Source: Longimicrobium terrae
Lineage (GTDB): Bacteria > Gemmatimonadota > Gemmatimonadetes > Longimicrobiales > Longimicrobiaceae
Direction of reading: 5' to 3'
Assembly (NCBI RefSeq): GCF_014202995.1
Contig: NZ_JACHIA010000025.1
Coordinates: forward strand, 35,420-99,419
Length of the DNA: 64,000 bases
Shown here: in pieces, positions 19,131-27,467 of the stretch
How the letters are laid out: every line of letters starts with the position of its first letter
How positions within the stretch are numbered: position 1 is the stretch's first letter
Made by a program: the position numbers and the translations under genes
Notes under the pieces: model-generated
Told to the model about the DNA's origin: nothing
Databases searched by the model: none
Seen by the model: the letters and a program-made list of their open reading frames with translations, nothing else

Positions 19131-21236
19131 ATGAAATGGACCCGCCTTCTGGCCGCCACGGCGCTTCTCGCCGCGTGCGACCGGCAGATCACTGATTCGC
19201 CGCAGGCCGTTCCCGGCTCGGACCTGATGGAAGTGGGGCCGCTGACCACGGACATCCTGCGGCCCGGCCCGGTGCCGGCGCAGTCGTCCATGGTGGTGAC
19301 CGCCGCCCCGCCGAGCGCCGGCGCGGCCGCCATCGCGCCCATCCCCACCAGCGGCCCGCACACGGACATCCTGTGGCGCCGCACCGTCAGCGGCGAGAAC
19401 TTGGTCTGGCGGATGAACGGCGTGACCTACAACGGGTCTAGCGTCAGCCTTCCGACCGCCGCCAGCAACTGGGAAGTAGGCGGCATCGCGGACTTCAACC
19501 GCGACGCGCGGCCCGACATTCTGTGGCGCCGCCCGTCCACGTCCAGCAACGTGATCTGGATGATGAACGGCCTGTCCAGCGTGGGCGACATCGTGGCGCT
19601 GCCCACCGCCGCGCCCGAGTGGAAGATGGCGGGCGCGGGCGACTTTGACCGCGACGGCTCGCCCGACATCCTGTGGCGCCGCCCGTCCACATCCAGCGTG
19701 GTTCTGTGGATGATGAACGGCACCACGCTGCGGGACATCGTCGCGCTCCCCGCGCTGGACAGCACGTGGACGGTCGGCGGCATCGCGGACATGACGGGCG
19801 ACGGCAAGCTGGACATCGTCATCCGCCGGCAGAGCACGGGCGCCAATGCGGTGTGGCAGATGAACGGCGTGCAGCGCACGGGCGAGATCGCGCTGCGGCC
19901 GGTGACCGGCGCCTGGGTGCTGGGCGGCGTGGCGGACTTTACCCGCGACGGCAACGCGGACCTGGTGTGGCGCCACCCCACGTCGCGCGATGTGGTGATC
20001 TGGGCCATGAAGCGCACCTCGTACACCGAGGGCGACCAGGCCAACCTGCCGTCGGTGCACCCGGAGTGGTCCATCGCGGGCGTGGCCGACTTCGATCCGC
20101 CGCCGCCCCCGCCCGCCGGGCTCACCGCCACGCCGGACGTGGGCAGCCGCATCAACCTGGCGTGGCAGGACCGCGGCACGCTGGAAACGTCGTACCGGGT
20201 GGAGTCCCGCGCGGGGACGGCCACCACGTGGACGCTGCTGGCCACGCTGCCGGAGAACACCACGACGTACGCGCATACGGGCGTGGTCGTCGGCGTGCCG
20301 TACACCTACCGTATCGTGGCCTGCAACCCCACGGGGTGCGGCGATCCGTCGCCCACCGCCACGGCGGTGACCTCGGCCTCCGCGCCCACGGCGACCACCT
20401 CGACCCCGGTGTACGAGCTGAACGCCGAGGTCGTTACGCCCGGCGGCAACGTCGTCGCCAACGGGCTGTCGACCACGGCGTGGGTGGAGCTGGATGACAA
20501 CGCGGGAATGACCAGCCCCGCAAGCTCCGACACCGTATTTGCCGGCTCCACCAGCACGCCTGTCTTTGTCGCGCGGCCGTTCTTTGGGTTGACGGTGGGT
20601 GCGACGTACCACTACCGCATCGTCGCCCGCAACGCCGCGGGAACCACCTACGGAGCGGTGCAGACCTTCACGGTGTCCCCGCCGCCGGCCCCGATCGACC
20701 TGGCCGCCACCTTTACGCCGAACACGGTGGTCTCGCTCACCTGGAAGCTGCCGGCCAACTGGTACACCAAGTACGCGAAGGTGGAGTCCCGGACCACGCC
20801 GGACGGTGCGTGGACGCCCGTGTTCTGCAACGTGACCAGCAGCGAGCGGTGCATCGACCCCGACGTCAACACCAACACCCCGACCACGGTCTGGTACCGG
20901 GTGCAGCTCTGCAATGACCTGGGCTGCGGGCCATTTGCGGAGACGAGCGTGACCACGCAGGTGTTCGCGCGGCCCACCGATCTGGTGGCCACGGCGGGGC
21001 CGGGGCGGGTGACGCTGTCGTGGACGGACAACAGCCCGAACGAAACGTACTTCGCCGCCGAGCGCCGGTCCGAGTTCGAGACGGCGTGGAAGTTCGTAGG
21101 CCTTTCCGCGGGGCGCGCGGACACCAGCGTGACCGCCGGGGTGCGCTACTACTACCGGGTCCGCGCGGCGATCAACACGGGGTACGGGACCCGCTACTCG
21201 GCCGCGTCCAACGAAGCGGACGCCGTGCCGTACTGA
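19131..21236 (+). CDS. secreted lipoprotein with VCBS/FG-GAP propeller and fibronectin-like domains (paralog 3)
   Basis: A 701-residue third paralog, the most diverged. The signal peptide is MKWTRLLAATALLAAC. The VCBS blades are retained (DFNRDARPDILWRR, DFDRDGSPDILWRR, DMTGDGKLDIVIRR, DFTRDGNADLVWRH). Fibronectin-like modules include GLTATPDVGSRINLAWQD and DLAATFTPNTVVSLTWK. Regions of paralogs 1 and 2 that differ most from it are the linkers and the last two modules. CAGGA five bases upstream supports the ATG at 19131. The three genes share orientation and similar spacing (about 360 bases), pointing to stepwise tandem duplication. Ligand unknown. Confidence 0.85.
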   Translation: MKWTRLLAATALLAACDRQITDSPQAVPGSDLMEVGPLTTDILRPGPVPAQSSMVVTAAPPSAGAAAIAPIPTSGPHTDILWRRTVSGENLVWRMNGVTYNGSSVSLPTAASNWEVGGIADFNRDARPDILWRRPSTSSNVIWMMNGLSSVGDIVALPTAAPEWKMAGAGDFDRDGSPDILWRRPSTSSVVLWMMNGTTLRDIVALPALDSTWTVGGIADMTGDGKLDIVIRRQSTGANAVWQMNGVQRTGEIALRPVTGAWVLGGVADFTRDGNADLVWRHPTSRDVVIWAMKRTSYTEGDQANLPSVHPEWSIAGVADFDPPPPPPAGLTATPDVGSRINLAWQDRGTLETSYRVESRAGTATTWTLLATLPENTTTYAHTGVVVGVPYTYRIVACNPTGCGDPSPTATAVTSASAPTATTSTPVYELNAEVVTPGGNVVANGLSTTAWVELDDNAGMTSPASSDTVFAGSTSTPVFVARPFFGLTVGATYHYRIVARNAAGTTYGAVQTFTVSPPPAPIDLAATFTPNTVVSLTWKLPANWYTKYAKVESRTTPDGAWTPVFCNVTSSERCIDPDVNTNTPTTVWYRVQLCNDLGCGPFAETSVTTQVFARPTDLVATAGPGRVTLSWTDNSPNETYFAAERRSEFETAWKFVGLSAGRADTSVTAGVRYYYRVRAAINTGYGTRYSAASNEADAVPY

Positions 21237-21261
21237 GCCGTCGCGCTCGGTGGATGAACTG

Positions 21262-21304
21262 AACGGCCCCGCGGCGTCTTACGCCGCGGGGCCGTTTTCC
21301 TTTT
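21262..21304. terminator. bidirectional terminator between paralog 3 and the hydrolase gene
   Basis: 16-bp perfect stem (21262-21277 / 21281-21296, loop CTT) followed by TTCCTTTT on the plus strand. Confidence 0.88.
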
Positions 21305-21308
21305 CGAT

Positions 21309-21884
21309 TCAGCCGGGCCGCGCAGCGGGTCCGGCGCGCAACCGCTGCAGCAGTGCATACCCGAACGGCCACTCGCCCAACCCGCTGGCACTGTTGATGT
21401 GCCCCAGCGCGCCCGCGTTCACGAACTCGCTCCCCCACGCATGGGCGTAAGCGCGCGCCTGGTCCAGCGTCACGTACTCGTCGTCCGTGCTGGCCACGAC
21501 GATGGTGGGGAAGGGAAGCCGCTCCATGGGCACCGGCGCAAAGCCCGTCGGCTCCGGCGGATAGACGGGCGCCTCCGGATCGCTGGGCGCCACCAGCAGC
21601 GCGCCGCGGATGCGGGCCAGGTGCTCCGGTGCCGCAGTACGTGCCCAGTGCGCCACGAGCGCGCAGGAACTGCTGTGCGTCACCAGCACCGCCTCGCCGT
21701 CCAGCGCGGCGACGGTGGTGTCCAGCACCGCGGCCCAGTCCACGCAACGCGGCGCATCCCACTCCGCTTGATGCACGCGGCGGCATGACGGGTCCATCCG
21801 CTCCCAGTACGTCTGCCAGTGCTCCGGCCCGGAATCGCCCAGGCCGGGAAGGATCAGGGTCGCCACCTCGCTCATCCGCGTCAT
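21309..21884 (-). CDS. RBBP9/YdeN-family alpha/beta hydrolase
   Basis: A 191-residue small serine hydrolase. It starts with the family pattern LILPGLGDSGPEHWQTYWE. The nucleophile lies in LVTHSSSCALVAHW (about 87-100), the acid in VVASTDDEYV (about 145-154) and the catalytic His in LGHINSASGLGEWP (about 168-181). This is the usual Ser-Asp-His order and length for RBBP9/YdeN. Substrates of bacterial members are poorly defined. An ATG at 21884 and another three codons in (21875) are both possible; GGACGG precedes. It is convergent with the paralog 3 lipoprotein and shares its terminator. Confidence 0.9.
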   Translation of the reverse strand: MTRMSEVATLILPGLGDSGPEHWQTYWERMDPSCRRVHQAEWDAPRCVDWAAVLDTTVAALDGEAVLVTHSSSCALVAHWARTAAPEHLARIRGALLVAPSDPEAPVYPPEPTGFAPVPMERLPFPTIVVASTDDEYVTLDQARAYAHAWGSEFVNAGALGHINSASGLGEWPFGYALLQRLRAGPAARPG

Positions 21885-21941
21885 CCGTCCGGGGTGTGGT
21901 CGCTCTCGATCGCGTCAACCTGGCGGATGTGTGGACGGGAC

Positions 21942-21977
21942 GCAAAACGGGCGGGACCGCCGCCGGTCCCGCCCGTT
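21942..21977 (-). terminator. terminator of the propeller lipoprotein gene
   Basis: 13-bp stem (21946-21958 / 21965-21977) followed on the minus strand by TTTTGCG, located 32 bases past the stop at 22009. Confidence 0.85.
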
Positions 21978-22008
21978 CGCCTCGTCGATGGATCCCGTGT
22001 GGATCTGT

Positions 22009-23178
22009 TCAGCGGCGCCGCAGGCGCTGGATGCGGATGTGTCCCACGCCGTCCTCGTCGTAAAGTTGGCCCAGCACCCAGTCCGGGCCGATCTGGTGCA
22101 CCGTGAACCGCGGCGGGCCTTCCGCCCGGGCGATCCACTTTCCGCCTGCGTCGAACACGGACCAGCGGCTGCCGCGCGCCTTATCCGCGGTCCGCCGCGC
22201 GTCCTGCACCCAGAGCCGTCCCTCACTGTCGGAGAGTACAGCGCCGGTGGGCGGAATGGCTCGCGGAAACGGCGCCGTCTCCAGCTCCCGCGCTGCTTCC
22301 GCGCCCCGGGCCCCCGCAGCGTTCGCGACCAGCCGCGTATATGCTTCCCGCTCTTCACGCGTCACCGGCAGCTCCGCCGCGGCGCGCTGGACGACGAGGT
22401 CAGGTCGCCCGTCTGGCGTGTATCCATCCACCCGGTACGCGTCCCCCGTCGCGACGAAGAACCGGTTGCCGGAGACGGTCGCGTATGTCCATCGGCCGAA
22501 CGGCGCGGACATCGTGCGAAAGGTACGCTTGTCGGGCGAGGGAGATTCGTACTGCTCCATCCCCGGAAAGCGCCCGACGGTATCAAGCACCTGGCCTGAG
22601 GCGGCGACGCGCACGTACATCACCGTATCCCGCCATGGACGGCCGCGCGCCACCGGAGCCTTGCCGGTGAGCGGCGGCACGGAGACGAGCATCGAGCCAT
22701 CCGCGAAACGTCCGTGGATGGACGGAAGAAAGCCCGCCAGCGAAACCGTCGCTTCCCGCCGCAGCTGGCCATCCGCGGAAAAGACGGAGAGCCGCCCGAG
22801 CAGCGGGTCCCACGCCAGGATGGAGTCCGCCGTCATCCCCACCCAGCCCACGTACTGGAACTCGCCCGGACCCTGCCCGGCGCGGCCGATCGTCCGCACG
22901 AGCTTTCCGTCCGCCGAGAAGATCGAAACCCGGTTGGCGCGCGCATCGCCGACCACGACCGTGTTGCCGGACCGCGTGGCGGACGTCACCTGCACGAACG
23001 GATCGGCGCCCGCGTCCATCTCCACCGCGGGTTCACCCGCGAAGCTCCACACGGCGGCGGGCGCGTCCTTTTCAGCCAAGCCTGCATCATCGCCCTTCCG
23101 CTGCCCGCAGCCGGCGAGAAGAAGAAGGGCGCTGAGGAGAACGAATGAGCTACCTGCGCCGCGCTGACGCAATTCCAT
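22009..23178 (-). CDS. 6-bladed beta-propeller lipoprotein
   Basis: A 389-residue exported protein with a lipobox (FVLLSALLLLAGC). The body is built of propeller blades with recurring motifs such as RVSIFSADGKLVRTIGRAGQGPGEF, RLSVFSADGQLRREATVSL and GGKWIARAEGPPRF. This NHL-like '6-bladed beta-propeller' type is abundant in Gemmatimonadota and Bacteroidota as cell-surface or periplasmic proteins of unknown ligand. A GTG lies in frame at 23181, but the ATG at 23178 overlaps the upstream stop (TGATG). Coupled translation with the preceding lipoprotein gene is therefore likely. Confidence 0.82.
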   Translation of the reverse strand: MELRQRGAGSSFVLLSALLLLAGCGQRKGDDAGLAEKDAPAAVWSFAGEPAVEMDAGADPFVQVTSATRSGNTVVVGDARANRVSIFSADGKLVRTIGRAGQGPGEFQYVGWVGMTADSILAWDPLLGRLSVFSADGQLRREATVSLAGFLPSIHGRFADGSMLVSVPPLTGKAPVARGRPWRDTVMYVRVAASGQVLDTVGRFPGMEQYESPSPDKRTFRTMSAPFGRWTYATVSGNRFFVATGDAYRVDGYTPDGRPDLVVQRAAAELPVTREEREAYTRLVANAAGARGAEAARELETAPFPRAIPPTGAVLSDSEGRLWVQDARRTADKARGSRWSVFDAGGKWIARAEGPPRFTVHQIGPDWVLGQLYDEDGVGHIRIQRLRRR

Positions 23179-23585
23179 CACGGATGATCAGAGTTTGCGG
23201 CGTCGCGCGCGGCCCGCTCATCGGCCATGTACTGCAGCAGGATGCGCTGCATGTCCGCCGTCGTCCCCGGACTCGTCTGGAGTTCACGCAGCGCGCGCTC
23301 TGCCGCGGGCGAGGGAGTCGTTGCCGATCCCGTCAACACAGGAGGGCGCGGATTGGCGAGCGCGACCGCGAGCAGTTGGCGGTAGGTACTCCGAACTTTC
23401 GGATCCACCGGACGCCCGCCCGACTGCAACAGCAGCAGCCGTTCAAGCATCTCCTCATCCCCAGCGGACAGGGTTACCGCCGGAACTGGTGAGGCAGCGG
23501 GCTGCAGCGTGCGTGCGGGCTCACAGCCGGCCATCAGCAGAAGGGCAAGCGGGGCCGCGCGGCACATCATGGACAAGTGGATCAT
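23178..23585 (-). CDS. small lipoprotein of unknown function
   Basis: 135 residues with a signal peptide and lipobox (CRAAPLALLLMAGC). The mature part is helical and charged (GDEEMLERLLLLQSG, SPAAERALRELQTSPG, MQRILLQYMADERAARDA). The ATG at 23585 with GGGAGAA upstream is preferred; a longer open frame to 23957 runs through the neighbouring gene's antisense. It is the first gene of a two-gene unit with the propeller lipoprotein, whose start overlaps its stop. No family recognised. Confidence 0.7.
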   Translation of the reverse strand: MIHLSMMCRAAPLALLLMAGCEPARTLQPAASPVPAVTLSAGDEEMLERLLLLQSGGRPVDPKVRSTYRQLLAVALANPRPPVLTGSATTPSPAAERALRELQTSPGTTADMQRILLQYMADERAARDAANSDHP

Positions 23586-23641
23586 TGAGAGTTCTCCCGG
23601 TAGTCGATCGCCAGCGGAGCCAGGGCGCGCTCCGGAAGCAT

Positions 23642-23860
23642 TCAAGGATGGACGATTTCCGTTTCCTCGGGAGGGCACGGAATCGTGTGGCTCATGCAGG
23701 AGATCTCCTTCGTCTCCGGATTCTGAACGCATACCGTCTTCCAGCAGGTGACTGTCATCTGCTGTGCGGAGGACGGAGCGCCGAACACCGCGATCATCCC
23801 CAGCACCAGCGGCGCCGCCGTGGCAAAGGTGAGAATCGCCTTGCGGATGGGTGTCATCAT
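23642..23860 (-). CDS. small exported cysteine-containing protein
   Basis: 72 residues with a signal peptide (ILTFATAAPLVLGMIAVFGAPSSAQ). The mature peptide is about 38 residues with four cysteines in two close pairs (TCWKTVC and SCMSHTIPC), suggesting two disulfides. GAGGCACA precedes the double ATG; the second (23857) has better spacing. It lies just upstream of, and in the same direction as, the two lipoprotein genes. No known family is recognised. Confidence 0.6.
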   Translation of the reverse strand: MMTPIRKAILTFATAAPLVLGMIAVFGAPSSAQQMTVTCWKTVCVQNPETKEISCMSHTIPCPPEETEIVHP

Positions 23861-23992
23861 TGTGCCTCACAATCAAGATTGTGCACGTGTCGCATCCGTC
23901 CATTCTGAATGCGTTCACAAGAATAGAGGCGGATAGAGATAGTGCGCAAGGGGACAAACCATAATTCGGGGATGAGGATCATCGTCCCCGGA

Positions 23993-24027
23993 AAGAAAAA
24001 GGCGGCGGTCCGGAGAGGACCGCCGCC
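23993..24027 (-). terminator. permease gene terminator
   Basis: 11-bp stem (24001-24011 / 24017-24027) followed on the minus strand by TTTTTCTTTC. Confidence 0.88.
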
Positions 24028-24056
24028 TTGGCGTCATCGTGCGTGCGGAAACGGCA

Positions 24057-25580
24057 TCAGTGCGCCGGGCCGTCCAGCGGCGGAATCTCGTCGCCGCGGT
24101 CGCCGTGCTGCAGCGTGCTATGGCGGATTCCGTACAGGAAGTAGACGGCCAGACCCAGCGCCAGCCAGATCGCGAACCGCTCCCACGCGTGCGGCGGCAG
24201 CCCCGACATCACGTAGATGCAGGCGCCCGCGCCCAGGAGGGTCACCGGCCAGACGAACGGCACGCGGAACGGGCGGTGGCGGTGCGGGTCGATGATGCGC
24301 AGCACCAGCACGCCGATGCACACGATGGCGAACGCCGACAGCGTGCCGATGTTGGTGAGGTCGTAGATCTCGTTCTCATCCGCGAACAGCGCGCCCACGG
24401 CCACCGCGGCGCCCGTCAGCAGCGTGGTGATGTAGGGAACGCGCGCCTTGCCGCTCACCTTGGCCGCCCAGCGGGGAAGCAGACCGTCGCGGGCCATCGC
24501 GTAGAAAATGCGCGGCTGGCCGTACTGAAAGACCAGGAGCACTGCCGTGAGCGAAACCACCGCGCCGGCCGAAACGATCCATCCCGCCGTGTGCAGCCCC
24601 GCCACATCCAGCGCCTTGGCCAGCGGGTCGGCGCCCCGGAGCTGCTCGTACGGCACCAGCCCGGTGGCCACCAGGCCCACGATCACGTAGATGACGGTGC
24701 AGATGGCCAAGCCGCCCAGAATGCCGATGGGCAGGTTGCGCTGCGGGTCCTTGGTTTCCTCGGCCGCGGTGCTGATGGCGTCAAAGCCGATGTACGCAAA
24801 GAAGACGATGGCCGCGCCCTGGTGAATGCCGCGCCATCCATTGGGCGCAAAGGGCGTGAAGTTGTTCATGTCCACGTGCATGGAGCCCACGACCACGAAC
24901 AGCAGCAGCACCAGCAGCTTGATGACCACCATGATGTTGTTGGCCCGCGCGCTTTCGCGCACGCCCCGCATGAGCAGCCAGGTGACCGCGGCCACGATGG
25001 CGAACGCCGGCAGGTTCAGCAGCACCGGCATGCCCAGAAAGCGCGGCGCGGACTGCATCAGCGCCTGCACCTCGGGGTCCGAGCTCTTCATCACCGCGCG
25101 GTAGCCGTGCGTGAGGTAGTCCGGAAGGTGAATGCCGAAGCCGCTGAGCAGCGAGTTGAAGTACCCGCTCCACGCCACCGCCACGGCCACGTTGCCCACG
25201 GCGTATTCCAGGATCAGGTCCCAGCCGATGATCCACGCCACCAGCTCCCCCAGCGTGGCGTACGAATACGCGTACGCGCTGCCTGCCTGGGGAATCATGG
25301 ACGCCAGTTCGGCGTAGCAGAGCGCGGCCAGCCCGCAGACGGCGCCCAGCAGAATGAACGAGATCACCAGCGCGGGTCCGGCGCCGTAGCGCACCACCAC
25401 GCCGTTGGGAAGGATTTCGCCCGCGGCGGCCGTGCCGATGGACGAAAAGATCCCCGCGCCGATCACCGCGCCGATGGCGAGCATGATCAGGTCGCCGGCA
25501 CCCAGTTCGCGCTTGAGCGCATTGGGATTGCCCGACTCGTCGATCAGCTCCGCGATGGGCTTTCTTCGGAACAGTTGCAT
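24057..25580 (-). CDS. APC superfamily amino acid permease
   Basis: A 507-residue inner-membrane transporter with about 12-13 hydrophobic segments. The conserved first helix region reads GAGDLIMLAIGAVIGAGIFSSIGTAA. PQAGSAYAYSYATLGELVAW (TM3 region) and FVFFAYIGFDAIST-type sequence (here IVFFAYIGFDAISTAAEE) are characteristic of the cationic amino acid transporter/YfnA branch. A cationic or branched substrate is plausible but not readable. The ATG at 25580 (MQLFRRKPIAELIDES) gives the usual family N-terminus; upstream frame is Arg/Pro-rich shadow. It is divergent from the MoxR operon across a 401-bp gap that holds no gene. Confidence 0.92.
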   Translation of the reverse strand: MQLFRRKPIAELIDESGNPNALKRELGAGDLIMLAIGAVIGAGIFSSIGTAAAGEILPNGVVVRYGAGPALVISFILLGAVCGLAALCYAELASMIPQAGSAYAYSYATLGELVAWIIGWDLILEYAVGNVAVAVAWSGYFNSLLSGFGIHLPDYLTHGYRAVMKSSDPEVQALMQSAPRFLGMPVLLNLPAFAIVAAVTWLLMRGVRESARANNIMVVIKLLVLLLFVVVGSMHVDMNNFTPFAPNGWRGIHQGAAIVFFAYIGFDAISTAAEETKDPQRNLPIGILGGLAICTVIYVIVGLVATGLVPYEQLRGADPLAKALDVAGLHTAGWIVSAGAVVSLTAVLLVFQYGQPRIFYAMARDGLLPRWAAKVSGKARVPYITTLLTGAAVAVGALFADENEIYDLTNIGTLSAFAIVCIGVLVLRIIDPHRHRPFRVPFVWPVTLLGAGACIYVMSGLPPHAWERFAIWLALGLAVYFLYGIRHSTLQHGDRGDEIPPLDGPAH

Positions 25581-25904
25581 GTTGGCAGGTGGGGTTTCAG
25601 GACGAAGCGGCACGGCTCCGAACGGGCGTCGGGAACGGTGCCGCACGGACCCGAACCGGCGCGGAGCGCGCCGGCCATGCAGGTGATGGGGCTCGGGCAG
25701 GCGCGACAAAGTGCAGGGCGCGGCGGCTTCCGTCAATGCGGCGCGATGCGGACGTCCGTTCGGGCGACGCGTGAGCGGTCCCGCACCAACGAAATCCCCG
25801 CCTTCCGCATCCTATCCCCCGTACGCGCCACGCACGGCGGGCACTGCCCCGCCGCGGGGCGCGCCCCTACTTTCCCGCTGGCGCCCCGCGCCGCTAGTTT
25901 GGGT

Positions 25905-25922
25905 GTGCTAGACAATTAGCAC
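25905..25922. promoter_or_regulatory. inverted repeat upstream of the MoxR operon, possible operator
   Basis: GTGCTA-N6-TAGCAC, a perfect inverted repeat 60 bases before the probable moxR start. The right half reads TTAGCACTC like a CIRCE half-site, but the other half is in the opposite arrangement, so it is not CIRCE. Confidence 0.35.
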
Positions 25923-25981
25923 TCCACGCGGCGGGACGTCCGCTCATCCCGACTCCCATCCCCAACGGTCCGGAGGTTCCC

Positions 25982-26983
25982 CTGGTCACAGCCGAACAGG
26001 AAGTCCACACGCTGCTTTCCGACGCCGCGCGGCTGCGCGAGCAGGTGCGCCGCCGCATCGTGGGCCAGGGAGCGGTGCTGGACGAGGTGCTGATGTGCCT
26101 GCTGGCGGGCGGCCACGCGCTGCTGGTGGGCGTGCCGGGTCTGGCCAAGACGCTGCTGGTAAAGACGCTCAGCGAGGCGATGGAGCTGGACTTTCGCCGC
26201 GTGCAGTTCACCCCGGACCTCATGCCGGGCGACATCACCGGCACGGAAGTCATCGAGGAAGACCGCGCCACGGGGCGGCGGGCGGCGCGCTTCATCCGCG
26301 GGCCCATCTTTACGCAGGTGCTGCTGGCGGACGAAATCAACCGCACCCCGCCCAAGACGCAGGCCGCGCTGCTGGAGGCCATGCAGGAGGGTCGCGTGAC
26401 CGCCGGCGGCGAAGACATGCCGCTGCCGCGCCCCTTTTTCGTGCTGGCCACGCAGAACCCGGTGGAGCAGGAGGGAACGTATCCGCTTCCCGAGGCACAG
26501 CTGGACCGCTTCATGTTCGACATCCGCCTGGACTATCCCTCGGCGGAGGAAGAAGTGGAGATCCTGCGCGCCACCACGGGCGTGGCGGATGCGCCGGTGC
26601 AGCGGGTGCTGGACGCGGAGCGCATCATGACGCTGCAGCGGTGGACGCGCGAGGTGCCGGTGGCGGACAACGTGTTCCGCTACGCCGCCTCCCTCGTCCG
26701 CGCCACGCGCCCCACCGGCCCGGATGCGCACGAGGACGTCAAGCGATGGATTCGCTGGGGCGCCGGGCCGCGCGCGGGGCAGGCGCTGATCCTGGGCGCC
26801 AAGGCCAACGCGCTGCTCAGCGGCCGCTTTCACGTGACGCCCGACGACATCCGCCGCGTGGCGGCTCCCGTGCTGCGCCACCGCGTGCTGGTGAACTTTC
26901 ACGCCGAGGCGGAGGGCGTGACGCCGGACCAGGTGATCGCGCGGCTGATGGAGAGTGTGGCGCCGCCGCGGAGCGGGCTGTGA
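25982..26983 (+). CDS. MoxR family AAA+ ATPase
   Basis: About 333 residues. Walker A is in [17 protein letters not shown], and sensor and Walker B regions follow in the order typical of MoxR ([49 protein letters not shown]). Prefolding or metal-insertion chaperone roles are known for relatives acting on vWA-domain partners, and a DUF58 vWA-like gene follows. Family members carry about 20 residues before RRRIVGQ. A GGAGG five bases before CTG 25982 would supply them ([20 protein letters not shown]), whereas the first conventional start is GTG 26045, without a good ribosome site. The CTG start is an inference. Confidence 0.9.
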   Translation: MVTAEQEVHTLLSDAARLREQVRRRIVGQGAVLDEVLMCLLAGGHALLVGVPGLAKTLLVKTLSEAMELDFRRVQFTPDLMPGDITGTEVIEEDRATGRRAARFIRGPIFTQVLLADEINRTPPKTQAALLEAMQEGRVTAGGEDMPLPRPFFVLATQNPVEQEGTYPLPEAQLDRFMFDIRLDYPSAEEEVEILRATTGVADAPVQRVLDAERIMTLQRWTREVPVADNVFRYAASLVRATRPTGPDAHEDVKRWIRWGAGPRAGQALILGAKANALLSGRFHVTPDDIRRVAAPVLRHRVLVNFHAEAEGVTPDQVIARLMESVAPPRSGL

Positions 26984-26984
26984 A

Positions 26985-27035
26985 AGGGAAGTGCGTGAGT
27001 GCTGGGTGCGTGAGTGCGTCAGTGCGCGTGCGGGC
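26985..27035. repeat. AGTGCGTGAGTGC repeat (family R1), copy 1
   Basis: Iterated GTGCGTGAGTGC-type heptamer-rich sequence immediately after the moxR stop. Similar sequence lies at 37806-37842 (inverted) and 48070-48168. Confidence 0.7.
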
Positions 27036-27049
27036 GGCGGAGATCACGG

Positions 27050-27113
27050 CGGCCCCCACCCGGGCTCGTACTACTCGCCCACCCTCCCCCAAAAAAGACT
27101 GGGGGAGGGTTGG
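27050..27113. repeat. CTCGTACTACTCGCCCACC hairpin repeat (family R2), copy 1
   Basis: Contains GGCCCCCACCCGGGCTCGTA and a hairpin CCCTCCCCC-N10-GGGGGAGGG. Nearly identical to 34505-34568 and, inverted and shortened, to 46391-46431. Confidence 0.8.
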
Positions 27114-27246
27114 GGCGCGCGCGAGAGTGTGGAGCGCGTACCCGGTGCTCCCTTCCCCCCAGGGTTTTTTGGGGGGAAGGGCTGGGGATGGGGGGCCTGC
27201 CCGCCGCCACACCGCACTCCGCCGCCCGCACGGCACTGAAGTGTGC

Positions 27247-27306
27247 CCCCTCTCCCACATCCGTTCGTGGGAGAGGGTCGTCGCGCGCAGCGCGCGGGGT
27301 GAGGGC
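27247..27306. repeat. CCCTCTCCCACATCCGTTCG hairpin repeat (family R3), copy 1
   Basis: CCCTCTCCCAC / GTGGGAGAGGG stem followed by GTCGTCGCGC and a GCGCGCGGGGTGAGGGCC tail. Copies at 34846-34907 and 37656-37717. Together with R1 and R2 it fills the 484-bp gap before the DUF58 gene, which has no credible gene. Confidence 0.82.
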
Positions 27307-27467
27307 CACAGCCCGCGGCCGCACGCCATCCCGCTGATCGAACGTTCGACAGCCCTCACTGGCCGTTCCTCAGCTGTCGATGGACGTTCATCAACCGCCA
27401 CGCGCGTTCCATCCACGATCGGCCGTCCTCCGTCGTCGACCACACGCCTTCCGTCACGCGCGCGCCG

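Noticed and set aside
24039..25919. 626-codon plus-strand frame opposite the amino acid permease
   Set aside because: Polar low-complexity translation; the minus strand has clear transporter helices.
25905..25924. CIRCE heat-shock operator upstream of moxR
   Set aside because: Only one half matches (TTAGCACTC) and it is on the wrong side; the pair reads GTGCTA...TAGCAC with a 6-base gap.
26984..27467. Small genes in the repeat-filled gap after moxR
   Set aside because: All frames are built from R1-R3 repeat sequence that also occurs at other loci without conserved frame.
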